Shown piece after piece: positions 25,201 to 35,989 of a stretch of DNA of 64,000 bases. The stretch is from the NCBI RefSeq assembly GCF_016859125.1, contig NZ_CP069338.1, forward strand, positions 3,064,501 through 3,128,500, given 5' to 3'. The DNA is from Archangium violaceum. GTDB taxonomy: Bacteria > Myxococcota > Myxococcia > Myxococcales > Myxococcaceae. The notes below the pieces were generated by a model, which searched no databases, was not told the origin of the DNA, and worked only from the letters and a program-made list of their open reading frames with translations. Numbering within the stretch: the first letter of the stretch is position 1; every line of letters begins with the position of its first letter. Both the position numbers and the translations under genes were made by a program.

Positions 25201-26085
25201 ATGCTCTTCCGACGCACCATCCTCGAACGAATCCAGCGGCTCGACCCGGAGAGGGATGCTCAGCGCATCCTCGTCCTGAGCTGGTACCACGACTTCCCCT
25301 GGGACAGCCGCAAGGCCCTGGAGTTCGCCCTCTTCCGCACCTTCGCCGTCCCGAGTATCAGCGGCCTGCTCGACTTCTCCGGTGAGTTCGTCCAGCGCAC
25401 CCAGAAGCGCTATGACGACACCGAGCTGCTCATCGCCGAGTTCATCGAGCACGGCTACGACAGCGAGCGCGGCCGGCGCGCCATCCGGCGGATGAATCAA
25501 ATCCACCACCGCTTCCGCATCTCCAACGAGGACTACCTCTACGTCCTCTCCACCTTCGTCTTCGAGCCGCGCCGGTGGATCGACCGCTTCGGCTGGCGCC
25601 CCTACAGCGAGCACGAGCGCCTGGCCAACTGGTTCTTCTGGCGCAACGTGGGGCGGATGATGAACATCCACGACATCCCCTCCACCTACGAGGCCTTCGA
25701 GCGCTTCAACGTGGAGTACGAGCGCGCCCACTTCCGCTACTCGGAGAGCAACCGCCGCGTCGGCGAGGCCACGCGCGAGCTGTTCCTGAGCTGGTACCTG
25801 CCCCGGCCGCTGCGCCAGCTCGGCCAGCCCGCCGTCCACGCGATGATGGATGATTCGCTGCGCGAGGCCTTCGGCTTTCCCCCCGCGCCCCTCCCCGTAC
25901 GGCTCGCCGTGCCGGGCCTGCTGCGCGCCCGGAGCCACGCGCTGCGCTACTTCCCCGAGCGCAAACACCCCCGACTCATCACGCGGCTACCACACGTGAG
26001 CTACCCGCACGGATATGACATCGAGCGGCTCGGCCCCGCGAGCTCGCCCCCCCAGGAGCCACACGGCCCGGGACACGGCGGGTGA
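25201..26085 (+). CDS. MpaB/rubber-oxygenase-like DUF2236 protein
   Basis: 294 residues from ATG at 25201. The sequence matches the ER-bound oxygenase MpaB / DUF2236 pattern: FRTFAVPSISGLLDFSGEFVQRTQKRYDDT, then INQIHHRFRISNEDYLYVLSTFVFEPRRW with the His pair thought to bind haem b, and HERLANWFFWRNVGRMMNI. No signal peptide. Relatives include latex-clearing haem oxygenases and MpaB of mycophenolate biosynthesis; substrate here is unknown. Confidence 0.85.
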   Translation: MLFRRTILERIQRLDPERDAQRILVLSWYHDFPWDSRKALEFALFRTFAVPSISGLLDFSGEFVQRTQKRYDDTELLIAEFIEHGYDSERGRRAIRRMNQIHHRFRISNEDYLYVLSTFVFEPRRWIDRFGWRPYSEHERLANWFFWRNVGRMMNIHDIPSTYEAFERFNVEYERAHFRYSESNRRVGEATRELFLSWYLPRPLRQLGQPAVHAMMDDSLREAFGFPPAPLPVRLAVPGLLRARSHALRYFPERKHPRLITRLPHVSYPHGYDIERLGPASSPPQEPHGPGHGG

Positions 26086-26131
26086 CGCTCCCCGCACTCC
26101 GCGCGATACTCTCCGCCAGGAGGAATCACGG

Positions 26132-27289
26132 ATGATCCGCCCCCGCCTTCCCTGGCTGCTGCCGATCCTCGCCATGGCCGGCTGCGCGCCGTTCGAGCCC
26201 TGGTTCGACTACAACTCGAATGACGAGAAGATTCAGCACATCGGGCGCATCGACTGGAAGACCCCCGACGGGCCCACGTATGCCTACCCGGGCGTCACCC
26301 ACCGCTTCCGCTGCAACTGCACCGGCGTGGACGTGGCATTCAAGGACCTGGGCGGGGGCGGAGAGTCGAACACCAACTGGGTCAACATCATCGTCGACGG
26401 CGAGACGAAGGCGAAGGTCGAGCTGAAGCAGGACGCGGAGCTGCTGCGCGGCGTGCGCGGCCTGAAGAAGGGCGAGCACACCATCGAGATCGTCAAGCGC
26501 ACCGGGCCCCATGCCGGCAGCGTCCGGTTCCTCGGCGTCAGCCTGCAGGGCGTCCTCGTGGATCCCCCCGGCTGGCGCCCGAAGAAGCTCGAGGTCATCG
26601 GCGATTCCATCACCTGCGGCTACGGCAACGAGGAGCGCATCCCCCCCGGCCCCGACTACACCGGGCCCAACACAGGCTACCACGCGAAGAACGAGGACGT
26701 GTCCCAGGCGTATGGCACCCTGCTCGGCCGCAGGTTCGACGCCGAGGTGGTGACCACGTGCCTATTGGGTGCCGGCATCTACCGCAACGTCGATGGCGCG
26801 ACGGAGGGCAAGGCGTTCCCCTACGTCTACGAGCGCATCTACCCCAACAGGGAGGACAGCGAGGCGCCGCGCTTCGACACGACGTTGTTCTCCCCCGACC
26901 TCATCGTCATCAACCTGGGCAACAACGACTTCAACGTGCTCGACGAGAGCGGCACGCCGAGCGCTCCGCCCAAGGAGGCCTTCCAGACGGCCTACGAGAA
27001 CTTCGTCCGGAAGCTGCGCGAGCTGTACCCCGCGGCGAAGATCGTCTGCACCATCGGTCCGACGATGAATGACACCTACCCGGAAGGCCGCAATCACTGG
27101 ACCCTGGCGCGGGAGTACATCTCGGAGATGGTCAAATCCCTGGGAGACCCCAACGTCCTCTATTTCGCCTACGATACCGCGTCCATCCCGAGCGACACGT
27201 ACGGCGAGGACTGGCACCCCACCGCCGAGGGCCACGCGGCCATGGCCGACCAGTTGTCCACGTTCATCGAGCAACACGGCGGCCTCTGA
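26132..27289 (+). CDS. SGNH esterase lipoprotein, CE2 acetylesterase type
   Basis: 385 residues from ATG at 26132, preceded by AGGAGGAATCACG. The signal ends LAMAGC. An N-terminal jelly-roll domain (FRCNCTGVDVAFKDLG, LKKGEHTIEIVKRTG) precedes an SGNH hydrolase: nucleophile in EVIGDSITCGYG, LGNNDFN, and DWHPTAEGH with the catalytic Asp/His. This two-domain order is that of carbohydrate esterase family 2, which removes acetyl groups from plant polysaccharides. The lipid anchor suggests surface or periplasmic action. Confidence 0.9.
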   Translation: MIRPRLPWLLPILAMAGCAPFEPWFDYNSNDEKIQHIGRIDWKTPDGPTYAYPGVTHRFRCNCTGVDVAFKDLGGGGESNTNWVNIIVDGETKAKVELKQDAELLRGVRGLKKGEHTIEIVKRTGPHAGSVRFLGVSLQGVLVDPPGWRPKKLEVIGDSITCGYGNEERIPPGPDYTGPNTGYHAKNEDVSQAYGTLLGRRFDAEVVTTCLLGAGIYRNVDGATEGKAFPYVYERIYPNREDSEAPRFDTTLFSPDLIVINLGNNDFNVLDESGTPSAPPKEAFQTAYENFVRKLRELYPAAKIVCTIGPTMNDTYPEGRNHWTLAREYISEMVKSLGDPNVLYFAYDTASIPSDTYGEDWHPTAEGHAAMADQLSTFIEQHGGL

Positions 27290-27295
27290 CAAGAA

Positions 27296-27325
27296 ACGGG
27301 CGGACCCCGTGAGGAGCCCGCCCGT
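27296..27325. terminator. Hairpin between convergent genes
   Basis: ACGGGCGG at 27296-27303 pairs exactly with CCGCCCGT at 27318-27325 across a 14-base loop. It lies between the stops of the esterase gene (27289) and the protease gene (27349), so it may stop transcription from both sides. No long U run follows on either strand. Confidence 0.65.
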
Positions 27326-27348
27326 GGGGTGAGAGGCTTTACGCCGCG

Positions 27349-28872
27349 TTACGGGTTGGCGATGGCGTAGTCCAGAGCGGCCTTCGCCTGCACCAGGCCG
27401 TTGCCGTAGTAGTTGTCACGGCCGGCCGCGCCGAGGTCCTGGGCGCTCTTCTCGAGCGCGGCGCGGACGCGGGTGTTGGTCCAGCTGGTGTCGTAGCTCC
27501 AGACCAGGGCCGCCACCGCGGAGACGTGCGGGGTCGCCATGGACGTGCCGTCGTAGGCCTCGTACCCGCTGGCCGGCTCGGTGAGCAGGCTGACCTCCGT
27601 GGCCGACTGGCCGATGCCGCCCGCGGCGATGATGGCGTTGCCGTCCTCCTGGCTCAGCGAGATGGCCGGGATGGTGCTCGTGACGCCATCACCCAGCGTG
27701 CCCGCGAAGCCACCCGAGACGTTGTTGTAGATGGCCGCGCCGATACCCCCGCCGGACTTCACGTTGTTCACCTTGTCCGCGAAGCTGATGGTGCCGCGCT
27801 GGCAGAGCACCACCTTGCCGCTCCAGGCGCCCACGCTGTCGCACAGACCGCCGTCCACCAGCGTGCCCGTCACGCCTGCGGTGCGGGCCGCCCCGGTGAT
27901 GTAGCCACCGGAGTAGGTGGTACCGGCGACGGTGAGGGTGTTGTTGTCCACCGCGCCAACCGTGGAGACCACGCCCACGCCCGGAGCCGCGATGTCCACC
28001 TCGGAGTTGTACTGCGAGAAGCTGGCGATCTGCTTGTTGGCGTCCACCGCGCCCACCGAGATGACGCTCGGGTAGGAGGCGGGATAGCTCATGCGGTTGT
28101 TGCCGTCGTTGCCCGCCGCGGCCACCGAGATGAGGCCGGAGCTCCACGCGTTCTTGAAGGCGGTCTCCTCGGTCCTGCTCTTGGTGCTACCACCGAGGCT
28201 CATGCTGATGACGTTGGCGCCCGCGCTCACGCAGCGGTTGGCCGCGTCCGCCAGGGAGGAGGCGTAGGTCCAGGCGCAGTCATCCCCGAACACCTTGATG
28301 ATGTGCAGGTCGACGCCGTTGGGGAGCACGCCCACCACGCCCGTGCTGTTGTTCACCGCGGCGATGGAGCCCGCCACGTGCGTGCCGTGGTGGCACTTGT
28401 CGGTGTTCCAACCGGCGGGGTAGCCGGTGATCGCCTTGCCGCTCTGATGATCCTCATGGGCGGCGTACAGGCCGGAGTCGATGATGCAGATCTTCCGGTT
28501 GGCGCCCGTGGCCGACGGCCACACCAGCGGGGCCTGCACCTGGTCGATGCCGTACGGCGTGCTCTGGGACAGCAGCCTGCGGGGCGCGTCCTCCTCGACG
28601 AACTCGACGGCCGGGTTCTTGCTCAGCGCATCCAGGGCACGCACCGGCAGCTCCACCGCCGACGCGTTCATCCCGTGGATGGCGAGCAGCTCCTTGCCGC
28701 CCGCGGCGGAGATCACCTTCGCCCGGTCCGCCCCCTTCCTGAAGCTCACGATGACGCGCTGGGTCTCGGAGAGATCCGCCTTCTGTGAACCGAGTGCCTG
28801 CGCCTCCGTGGAAACCTCGGACGTGCACGCGGACAGAACAGCCAGCGCTCCCATCAAGGACAACTTCTTCAT
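27349..28872 (-). CDS. Subtilisin-family (S8) protease lipoprotein with PA insert
   Basis: 507 residues. Lipoprotein-type start (LAVLSACTS), then an I9 inhibitor propeptide (RVIVSFRKGADRAKVI, ending VEFVEEDAPR). Catalytic triad: Asp132 in IIDSGLYAAH, His162 in HHGTHVAG, Ser about 444 in GTSMATPHVSA. A protease-associated domain of about 110 residues (GKVVLCQRGTISFADKV) is inserted between His and Ser, as in PA-containing subtilases. Secreted or surface protein digestion fits a predatory lifestyle (inference). GGAG lies seven bases before the ATG and a good promoter lies upstream. Confidence 0.95.
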   Translation of the reverse strand: MKKLSLMGALAVLSACTSEVSTEAQALGSQKADLSETQRVIVSFRKGADRAKVISAAGGKELLAIHGMNASAVELPVRALDALSKNPAVEFVEEDAPRRLLSQSTPYGIDQVQAPLVWPSATGANRKICIIDSGLYAAHEDHQSGKAITGYPAGWNTDKCHHGTHVAGSIAAVNNSTGVVGVLPNGVDLHIIKVFGDDCAWTYASSLADAANRCVSAGANVISMSLGGSTKSRTEETAFKNAWSSGLISVAAAGNDGNNRMSYPASYPSVISVGAVDANKQIASFSQYNSEVDIAAPGVGVVSTVGAVDNNTLTVAGTTYSGGYITGAARTAGVTGTLVDGGLCDSVGAWSGKVVLCQRGTISFADKVNNVKSGGGIGAAIYNNVSGGFAGTLGDGVTSTIPAISLSQEDGNAIIAAGGIGQSATEVSLLTEPASGYEAYDGTSMATPHVSAVAALVWSYDTSWTNTRVRAALEKSAQDLGAAGRDNYYGNGLVQAKAALDYAIANP

Positions 28873-28946
28873 TGGGCTACTCCAGTCTGGGGGGAATTAC
28901 CGGGTTGGCTTCATAGGCCCGTGTTCCGGCGTTGCCTACGCATTCT

Positions 28947-28975
28947 CTTATAAATAGAGAATCGTAGAATTGCAA
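28947..28975 (-). promoter_or_regulatory. Sigma-70-like promoter with palindrome over the -10
   Basis: Reading leftward, TTGCAA (28975-28970) and TATAAG (28952-28947) are separated by exactly 17 bases in an AT-rich island within very GC-rich DNA, about 75 bases upstream of the protease ATG. An inverted repeat ATTCTCT (28942-28948) / AGAGAAT (28956-28962) overlaps the -10, a possible operator. Confidence 0.65.
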
Positions 28976-29088
28976 TGTTCCAGTCTGGACGGTTTTTACC
29001 CGTGTCGGCTCTTGTGAGCGGAGCTGCGTTGGAACAGTGAGAGGTGGGTGGCTCGGGGTCGGGGTGGGGTTCAACCAGGGGTCCGGGA

Positions 29089-29123
29089 ACCCTCACCCCC
29101 CGCCCTCTCCCGGTGGGAGAGGG
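29089..29123. repeat. Interspersed palindromic repeat, copy 1
   Basis: CCCTCTCCC-GGT-GGGAGAGGG hairpin (29103-29123) with a flanking CCCTCACCCC arm; reverse orientation relative to the copy at 53206. It sits 4 bases beyond the stop of the amidohydrolase gene, so it may also act as a terminator-like hairpin. Confidence 0.8.
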
Positions 29124-29126
29124 TGA

Positions 29127-32450
<3,324 letters not shown>

Positions 32451-32537
32451 TCCGGATCCTCGTCGGTCTTGCGTGATGGGGAACGCAGCCTACCCCGACG
32501 AGGGCACGTGTGGAGCGCGGTGAAGCGGGCGGGCCGG

Positions 32538-33191
32538 CTAGCGCTCCAGTCCCTCGAAGAAGTCGACCTGGCCGGTCTCCAGCGAGTACTCGGCACCGAC
32601 GATGCGCATTCCCTCCTCCTGGATGAGCCGCTCGAGCAGGCGGCTGCCGTGGCGCAGATGGGCGCACGACTGACGGACGTTGGCGCGCACGGCCTCGCGC
32701 ATGAGGCGCTCCCTGTCCGCCTCCTGCCCCGCGGCGTGCACCACGCTCTCCACCGCGGGCCGGCACCGTTCCACCAGGTCGAGGATGTTGTCCGAGGGCG
32801 CCCCCACCCGGTGCTGGATGAAGTCCAGCGTGGACTTGATGGCACCACAGTGCGAGTGGCCCATCACCACCGCCAGGCGAGTGCCGAAGGTGGCCGCCGC
32901 GAACTCCACGCTCCCCACCAGCGAGGGCGCCACGACGTTGCCCGCCACGCGGATGACGAAGAGGTCTCCCAACCCCTGGTCGAAGACGATCTCCGAGGGC
33001 ACGCGCGAGTCGGAGCACGAGAGGATGATGGCGAAGGGATGCTGCCCGGCCACCAACGAGGCGCGCGCGGACTGTCCGACCGCGACATCCAGGCTGCGCA
33101 CGTTCTGGCAGAAACGACGGTTGCCTTCTTGCAGGCGCACGAGTGCCTGGTCGGCGGGAAGCGGGGCGGGAGGAACACCAGCGATGGTCAT
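32538..33191 (-). CDS. Beta-class carbonic anhydrase
   Basis: 217 residues from ATG at 33191, seven bases after GGAAGGAG. Zinc ligands and active-site dyad are clear: CSDSRVPSE (Cys, Asp, Arg) and MGHSHCGAIKS (His, Cys). It interconverts CO2 and bicarbonate in the cytoplasm. The length is typical. An in-frame extension to 33389 overlaps the bestrophin gene and is rejected. It is divergent from that gene with 112 bases between starts. Confidence 0.95.
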   Translation of the reverse strand: MTIAGVPPAPLPADQALVRLQEGNRRFCQNVRSLDVAVGQSARASLVAGQHPFAIILSCSDSRVPSEIVFDQGLGDLFVIRVAGNVVAPSLVGSVEFAAATFGTRLAVVMGHSHCGAIKSTLDFIQHRVGAPSDNILDLVERCRPAVESVVHAAGQEADRERLMREAVRANVRQSCAHLRHGSRLLERLIQEEGMRIVGAEYSLETGQVDFFEGLER

Positions 33192-33303
33192 ATCCGGACT
33201 CCTTCCCTCCATGAATGGTGCTGCCCGATGGGATTCGCACCCGACGCCCGCTAGCCCGCTACCCTCCTTGTCGCGTCCCGGAGGGGTACCTAGCGTTTCC
33301 AGG

Positions 33304-34269
33304 ATGCAGTGGAACTCGAACACATCCAAGGGATACCTGGAGAAGAAGCGCTTCTGGAAGGACGCCTTCACCTGGCAGGGCGCGGTCACCCCGATCGTGA
33401 TGCCACAGGTGCTCCTGTTCGGGCTCTATGGATTGCTCGTCGGGCTCGTCCACGTGGTGTACGGCTGGAGCAGTCTGGAGCGCGGGCCCGTGGAGTACAC
33501 CGGCGCCTTCCTGGCGCTGCTGCTGGTGCTGCGCACCAACGGGGGTTACGAGCGCTGGTGGGAGGCACGCAAGCTGTGGGGCGGCATCGTCAACCAGTCG
33601 CGCAACCTGGCCATCGCGGGGCTGAGCTACGGCCCCAGGGACCGGGAGTGGCGCGAGCGGTTCGTGCGGTGGACGGCCGCCTTCAGCCACGTGGCCCGGC
33701 GAAGCCTGCGCGGCGAGCGGGAAGTGACGGAGCTGATCCTCCTGCTCCAGGACACGGGCGCCGCGGATCGCATCGCCCGGGCTCAACACATGCCCACGTT
33801 CGTCGCCCATGCCCTCGGCGGCCTGCTGCGCGAGGCCGTCGAGCATCACGGGATGGACCGCTTCGCCTTCCTCGCGGCCGACCGCGAGCGGGCCCAGCTC
33901 ATGGATCACCTGGGCGGATGCGAGCGCATCCTCAAGACGCCCCTGCCGCAGGTCCACACCGTCAAGCTGCGGCGCTTCATCGTCCTCTATCTCCTGGGAC
34001 TGCCCATCGCCGTCGTGGGGGAGTTGTGGTGGGTCCCCGGCCTGGTGACCGCGCTCGTGGCCTACCCGCTGCTGGGCATCGACCAGATCGCCGTCGAGCT
34101 GCAGAACCCCTTCTCCCCGAGGAACCTCAGCCACCTGCCGCTCGATCCCATCTGCGACACCATCCAGGGAAACCTGCTCGCGCTGCTCGAGGCGGAGGAG
34201 GCGCTCCCGATGCCACGGACCCATGAAAACGCCCCCGCGTTCTCCCGGCCCTGGCACACGGAGGGATGA
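33304..34269 (+). CDS. Bestrophin-like anion channel protein
   Basis: 321 residues from ATG at 33304. It matches the bacterial bestrophin/UPF0187 family: hydrophobic first helix pair (PQVLLFGLYGLLVGLVHVVY), FLALLLVLRTNGGYERWWEARKLWGGIVNQSRNL, and the late block LVAYPLLGIDQIAVELQNPFS before a cytoplasmic tail. These form pentameric anion or cation channels. The adjacent divergent carbonic anhydrase suggests bicarbonate traffic, as proposed for algal bestrophin-like proteins; that link is inference. Confidence 0.92.
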   Translation: MQWNSNTSKGYLEKKRFWKDAFTWQGAVTPIVMPQVLLFGLYGLLVGLVHVVYGWSSLERGPVEYTGAFLALLLVLRTNGGYERWWEARKLWGGIVNQSRNLAIAGLSYGPRDREWRERFVRWTAAFSHVARRSLRGEREVTELILLLQDTGAADRIARAQHMPTFVAHALGGLLREAVEHHGMDRFAFLAADRERAQLMDHLGGCERILKTPLPQVHTVKLRRFIVLYLLGLPIAVVGELWWVPGLVTALVAYPLLGIDQIAVELQNPFSPRNLSHLPLDPICDTIQGNLLALLEAEEALPMPRTHENAPAFSRPWHTEG

Positions 34270-34326
34270 GGGCAACCGCTCGACGGGCCTTTCCAGGTAT
34301 GGGACCCTTCCCATTCGAGTGCGAGA

Positions 34327-35040
34327 ATGGTCCCCAGAACAAGGTATCTGCTCATTCTTCTTTCATGTATCGGGTGCTCCGCGGCCACGCCCATCCCCGG
34401 CGTTGTACAACCCATGCCGGGAGAACGGCTGAGCCGCATCCCCGGGCCGATGCCTGGTTTCGGGCCATTTCAAAACTACTCGGATGCGCTGCTCTCCGCC
34501 TGCCCTCTCATTCTCGAGAAGCCGCACGCAACCGCCGGCCGACCCGATGACCCGAATTTCGATTTGTACTGGCGGCTCTCAACCGAGTATTGCGCTTGGC
34601 TGTACCACACGCCCGACGGCAATTATGAACTGAGCATGCTCGCGGCGAGCGCGGTACAAGACGACTCAAAGAAAAGACGATGTGATCTTCCTGCTTTCGT
34701 GGAGGATCCACGCTATCCGGCGGAGGGTCTCGGCTATGTCTTCGTCCTGCACAACCACCCGTATACAGACACACTCACGGAACTCGACATCCGGTTCATC
34801 GTCGACATGGGCCGGATTCACGGATTTGAAGTACAAACCAAGAAGCAGAAGGTCCCACTCAGCATCGTGGCCTTTTTCTCGAACAACAAGCCACCCAGGT
34901 GCGATGGCTTCTATCAATATGCACCCTTGACCGGCCAGATCCTCAAATGGACCGTCGACGAGAGGGGAATGTGGGACCGCAAGTCGACCGCGACCGTGAT
35001 CTGGACGGATTCGGAATCCTACCGCATCGAGAAGAACTGA
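34327..35040 (+). CDS. Lipoprotein with a JAMM-like HxHP motif
   Basis: 237 residues. Lipoprotein signal (LLILLSCIGCSA), then an unrecognised domain. The segment GYVFVLHNHPYTDTLTELD has the HNHP...D spacing of JAB/JAMM metal sites as in RadC and archaeal JAMM proteases, though the upstream Glu is not certain. Codon GC bias is weaker than in neighbouring genes. Followed 44 bases later by another small lipoprotein gene, probably one unit. Assignment to JAMM is tentative. Confidence 0.7.
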   Translation: MVPRTRYLLILLSCIGCSAATPIPGVVQPMPGERLSRIPGPMPGFGPFQNYSDALLSACPLILEKPHATAGRPDDPNFDLYWRLSTEYCAWLYHTPDGNYELSMLAASAVQDDSKKRRCDLPAFVEDPRYPAEGLGYVFVLHNHPYTDTLTELDIRFIVDMGRIHGFEVQTKKQKVPLSIVAFFSNNKPPRCDGFYQYAPLTGQILKWTVDERGMWDRKSTATVIWTDSESYRIEKN

Positions 35041-35084
35041 CGCCCTGTATTCCCTGCCCCGCAGCACCCCATGGAAACGTAGAG

Positions 35085-35684
35085 ATGCATTCCGTCAAGG
35101 CAAAGATTCTCGTCGCGGGACTGGGTCTCCTTCTCTCTGGCTGCGCGCGGAGTCGATGTTCCACGCTCATGTCCCTGTTCGGCTGCGCTTCCCAGAACGA
35201 GGCGGTTCTGGCAGAGGATCCGTCCATCCGGTTTCCACGGTTCCATGAGCACGCTCCCTTCAGGGTGGAAACGGATGGTGGAACACTTGAATTGGACGGC
35301 ACGGTGCTCCGCGCCATCCAGATCGCAGCCGACGATTTCCTGCCGCCAGGAGCGAAGAACCCTCCTTGCTGGGCAACCCAAGCCGCGCACACGTATCGCG
35401 TGATTCGTCAGGACGACATCGTCTTCGTGCGGATCGATGAGGACCCCGAACGCTGCGGACAGCAGGTCATGGCTCTGGACTCCGGTGCGCAGTACGCCAT
35501 CAGCTCCGATGGCCGCATCCTCCGGCGCCTCTTCGATGGTCAACCCGAGTCGCCACCGAGCCCGGAACCACCGGATGCCGGCCCTCGGGGTGTTCCAGCG
35601 CAGCCGGGTGTCGTCCCCGGCTATGAGCCCATCGAAAACAAACCGTCGCCCTCCTCGCTGCCGGGCTCACAAGACGAAGGCTGA
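35085..35684 (+). CDS. Small lipoprotein, unknown function
   Basis: 199 residues from ATG at 35085. The N-terminus (KILVAGLGLLLSGCARS) is a textbook lipobox. The mature part contains a compact domain (TLELDGTVLRAIQIAADDFLPPG, YRVIRQDDIVFVRIDEDPERCGQQ) and a long Pro/Ser/Glu-rich C-terminal tail. I do not recognise the family. Paired with the preceding lipoprotein, with similarly lower G/C bias. Confidence 0.75.
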   Translation: MHSVKAKILVAGLGLLLSGCARSRCSTLMSLFGCASQNEAVLAEDPSIRFPRFHEHAPFRVETDGGTLELDGTVLRAIQIAADDFLPPGAKNPPCWATQAAHTYRVIRQDDIVFVRIDEDPERCGQQVMALDSGAQYAISSDGRILRRLFDGQPESPPSPEPPDAGPRGVPAQPGVVPGYEPIENKPSPSSLPGSQDEG

Positions 35685-35989
35685 TTCAAAATCGTCCACC
35701 CACGCCAACATTCTCAGCACCACACACGCAGAGTACGCACCCACCCCGCCCCACCCCGTCACCTGCACGACGAACGAGCGCGCCCCAGCACCTCTCGTTA
35801 AAAGTAGGCCGCGCCGAGTCCGGCTCCTCCTGGTAAACCTTCGCGTCCTCCAGCAGAGGCCCGCCCGCCCGGCTGCAAGACACGTCTGTCTCTTTGGGTC
35901 ATGATGCGGTGCGGTGTCGCACACCAGGTCCGAGTCGGGCCTGGGAGGAACGTAGGAATCGAGGGCCTGGCGTCGTCAGGGGGAAGTCC
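35685..35989. other. Gene-poor 305-bp stretch
   Basis: Between the lipoprotein pair and the kinase. The first part is C/A-rich (many CACC and CCCAC runs) with an isolated AT-rich patch (CGTTAAAAGTAGG near 35820). I see no convincing frame on either strand, hairpin or tRNA. The kinase promoter is presumably here, but no clear -35/-10 pair stands out. Confidence 0.5.

Noticed and set aside
33192-33389. 66-residue N-terminal extension of carbonic anhydrase
   Set aside because: It would overlap the bestrophin start on the other strand; the ATG at 33191 has a strong ribosome site and standard family length.
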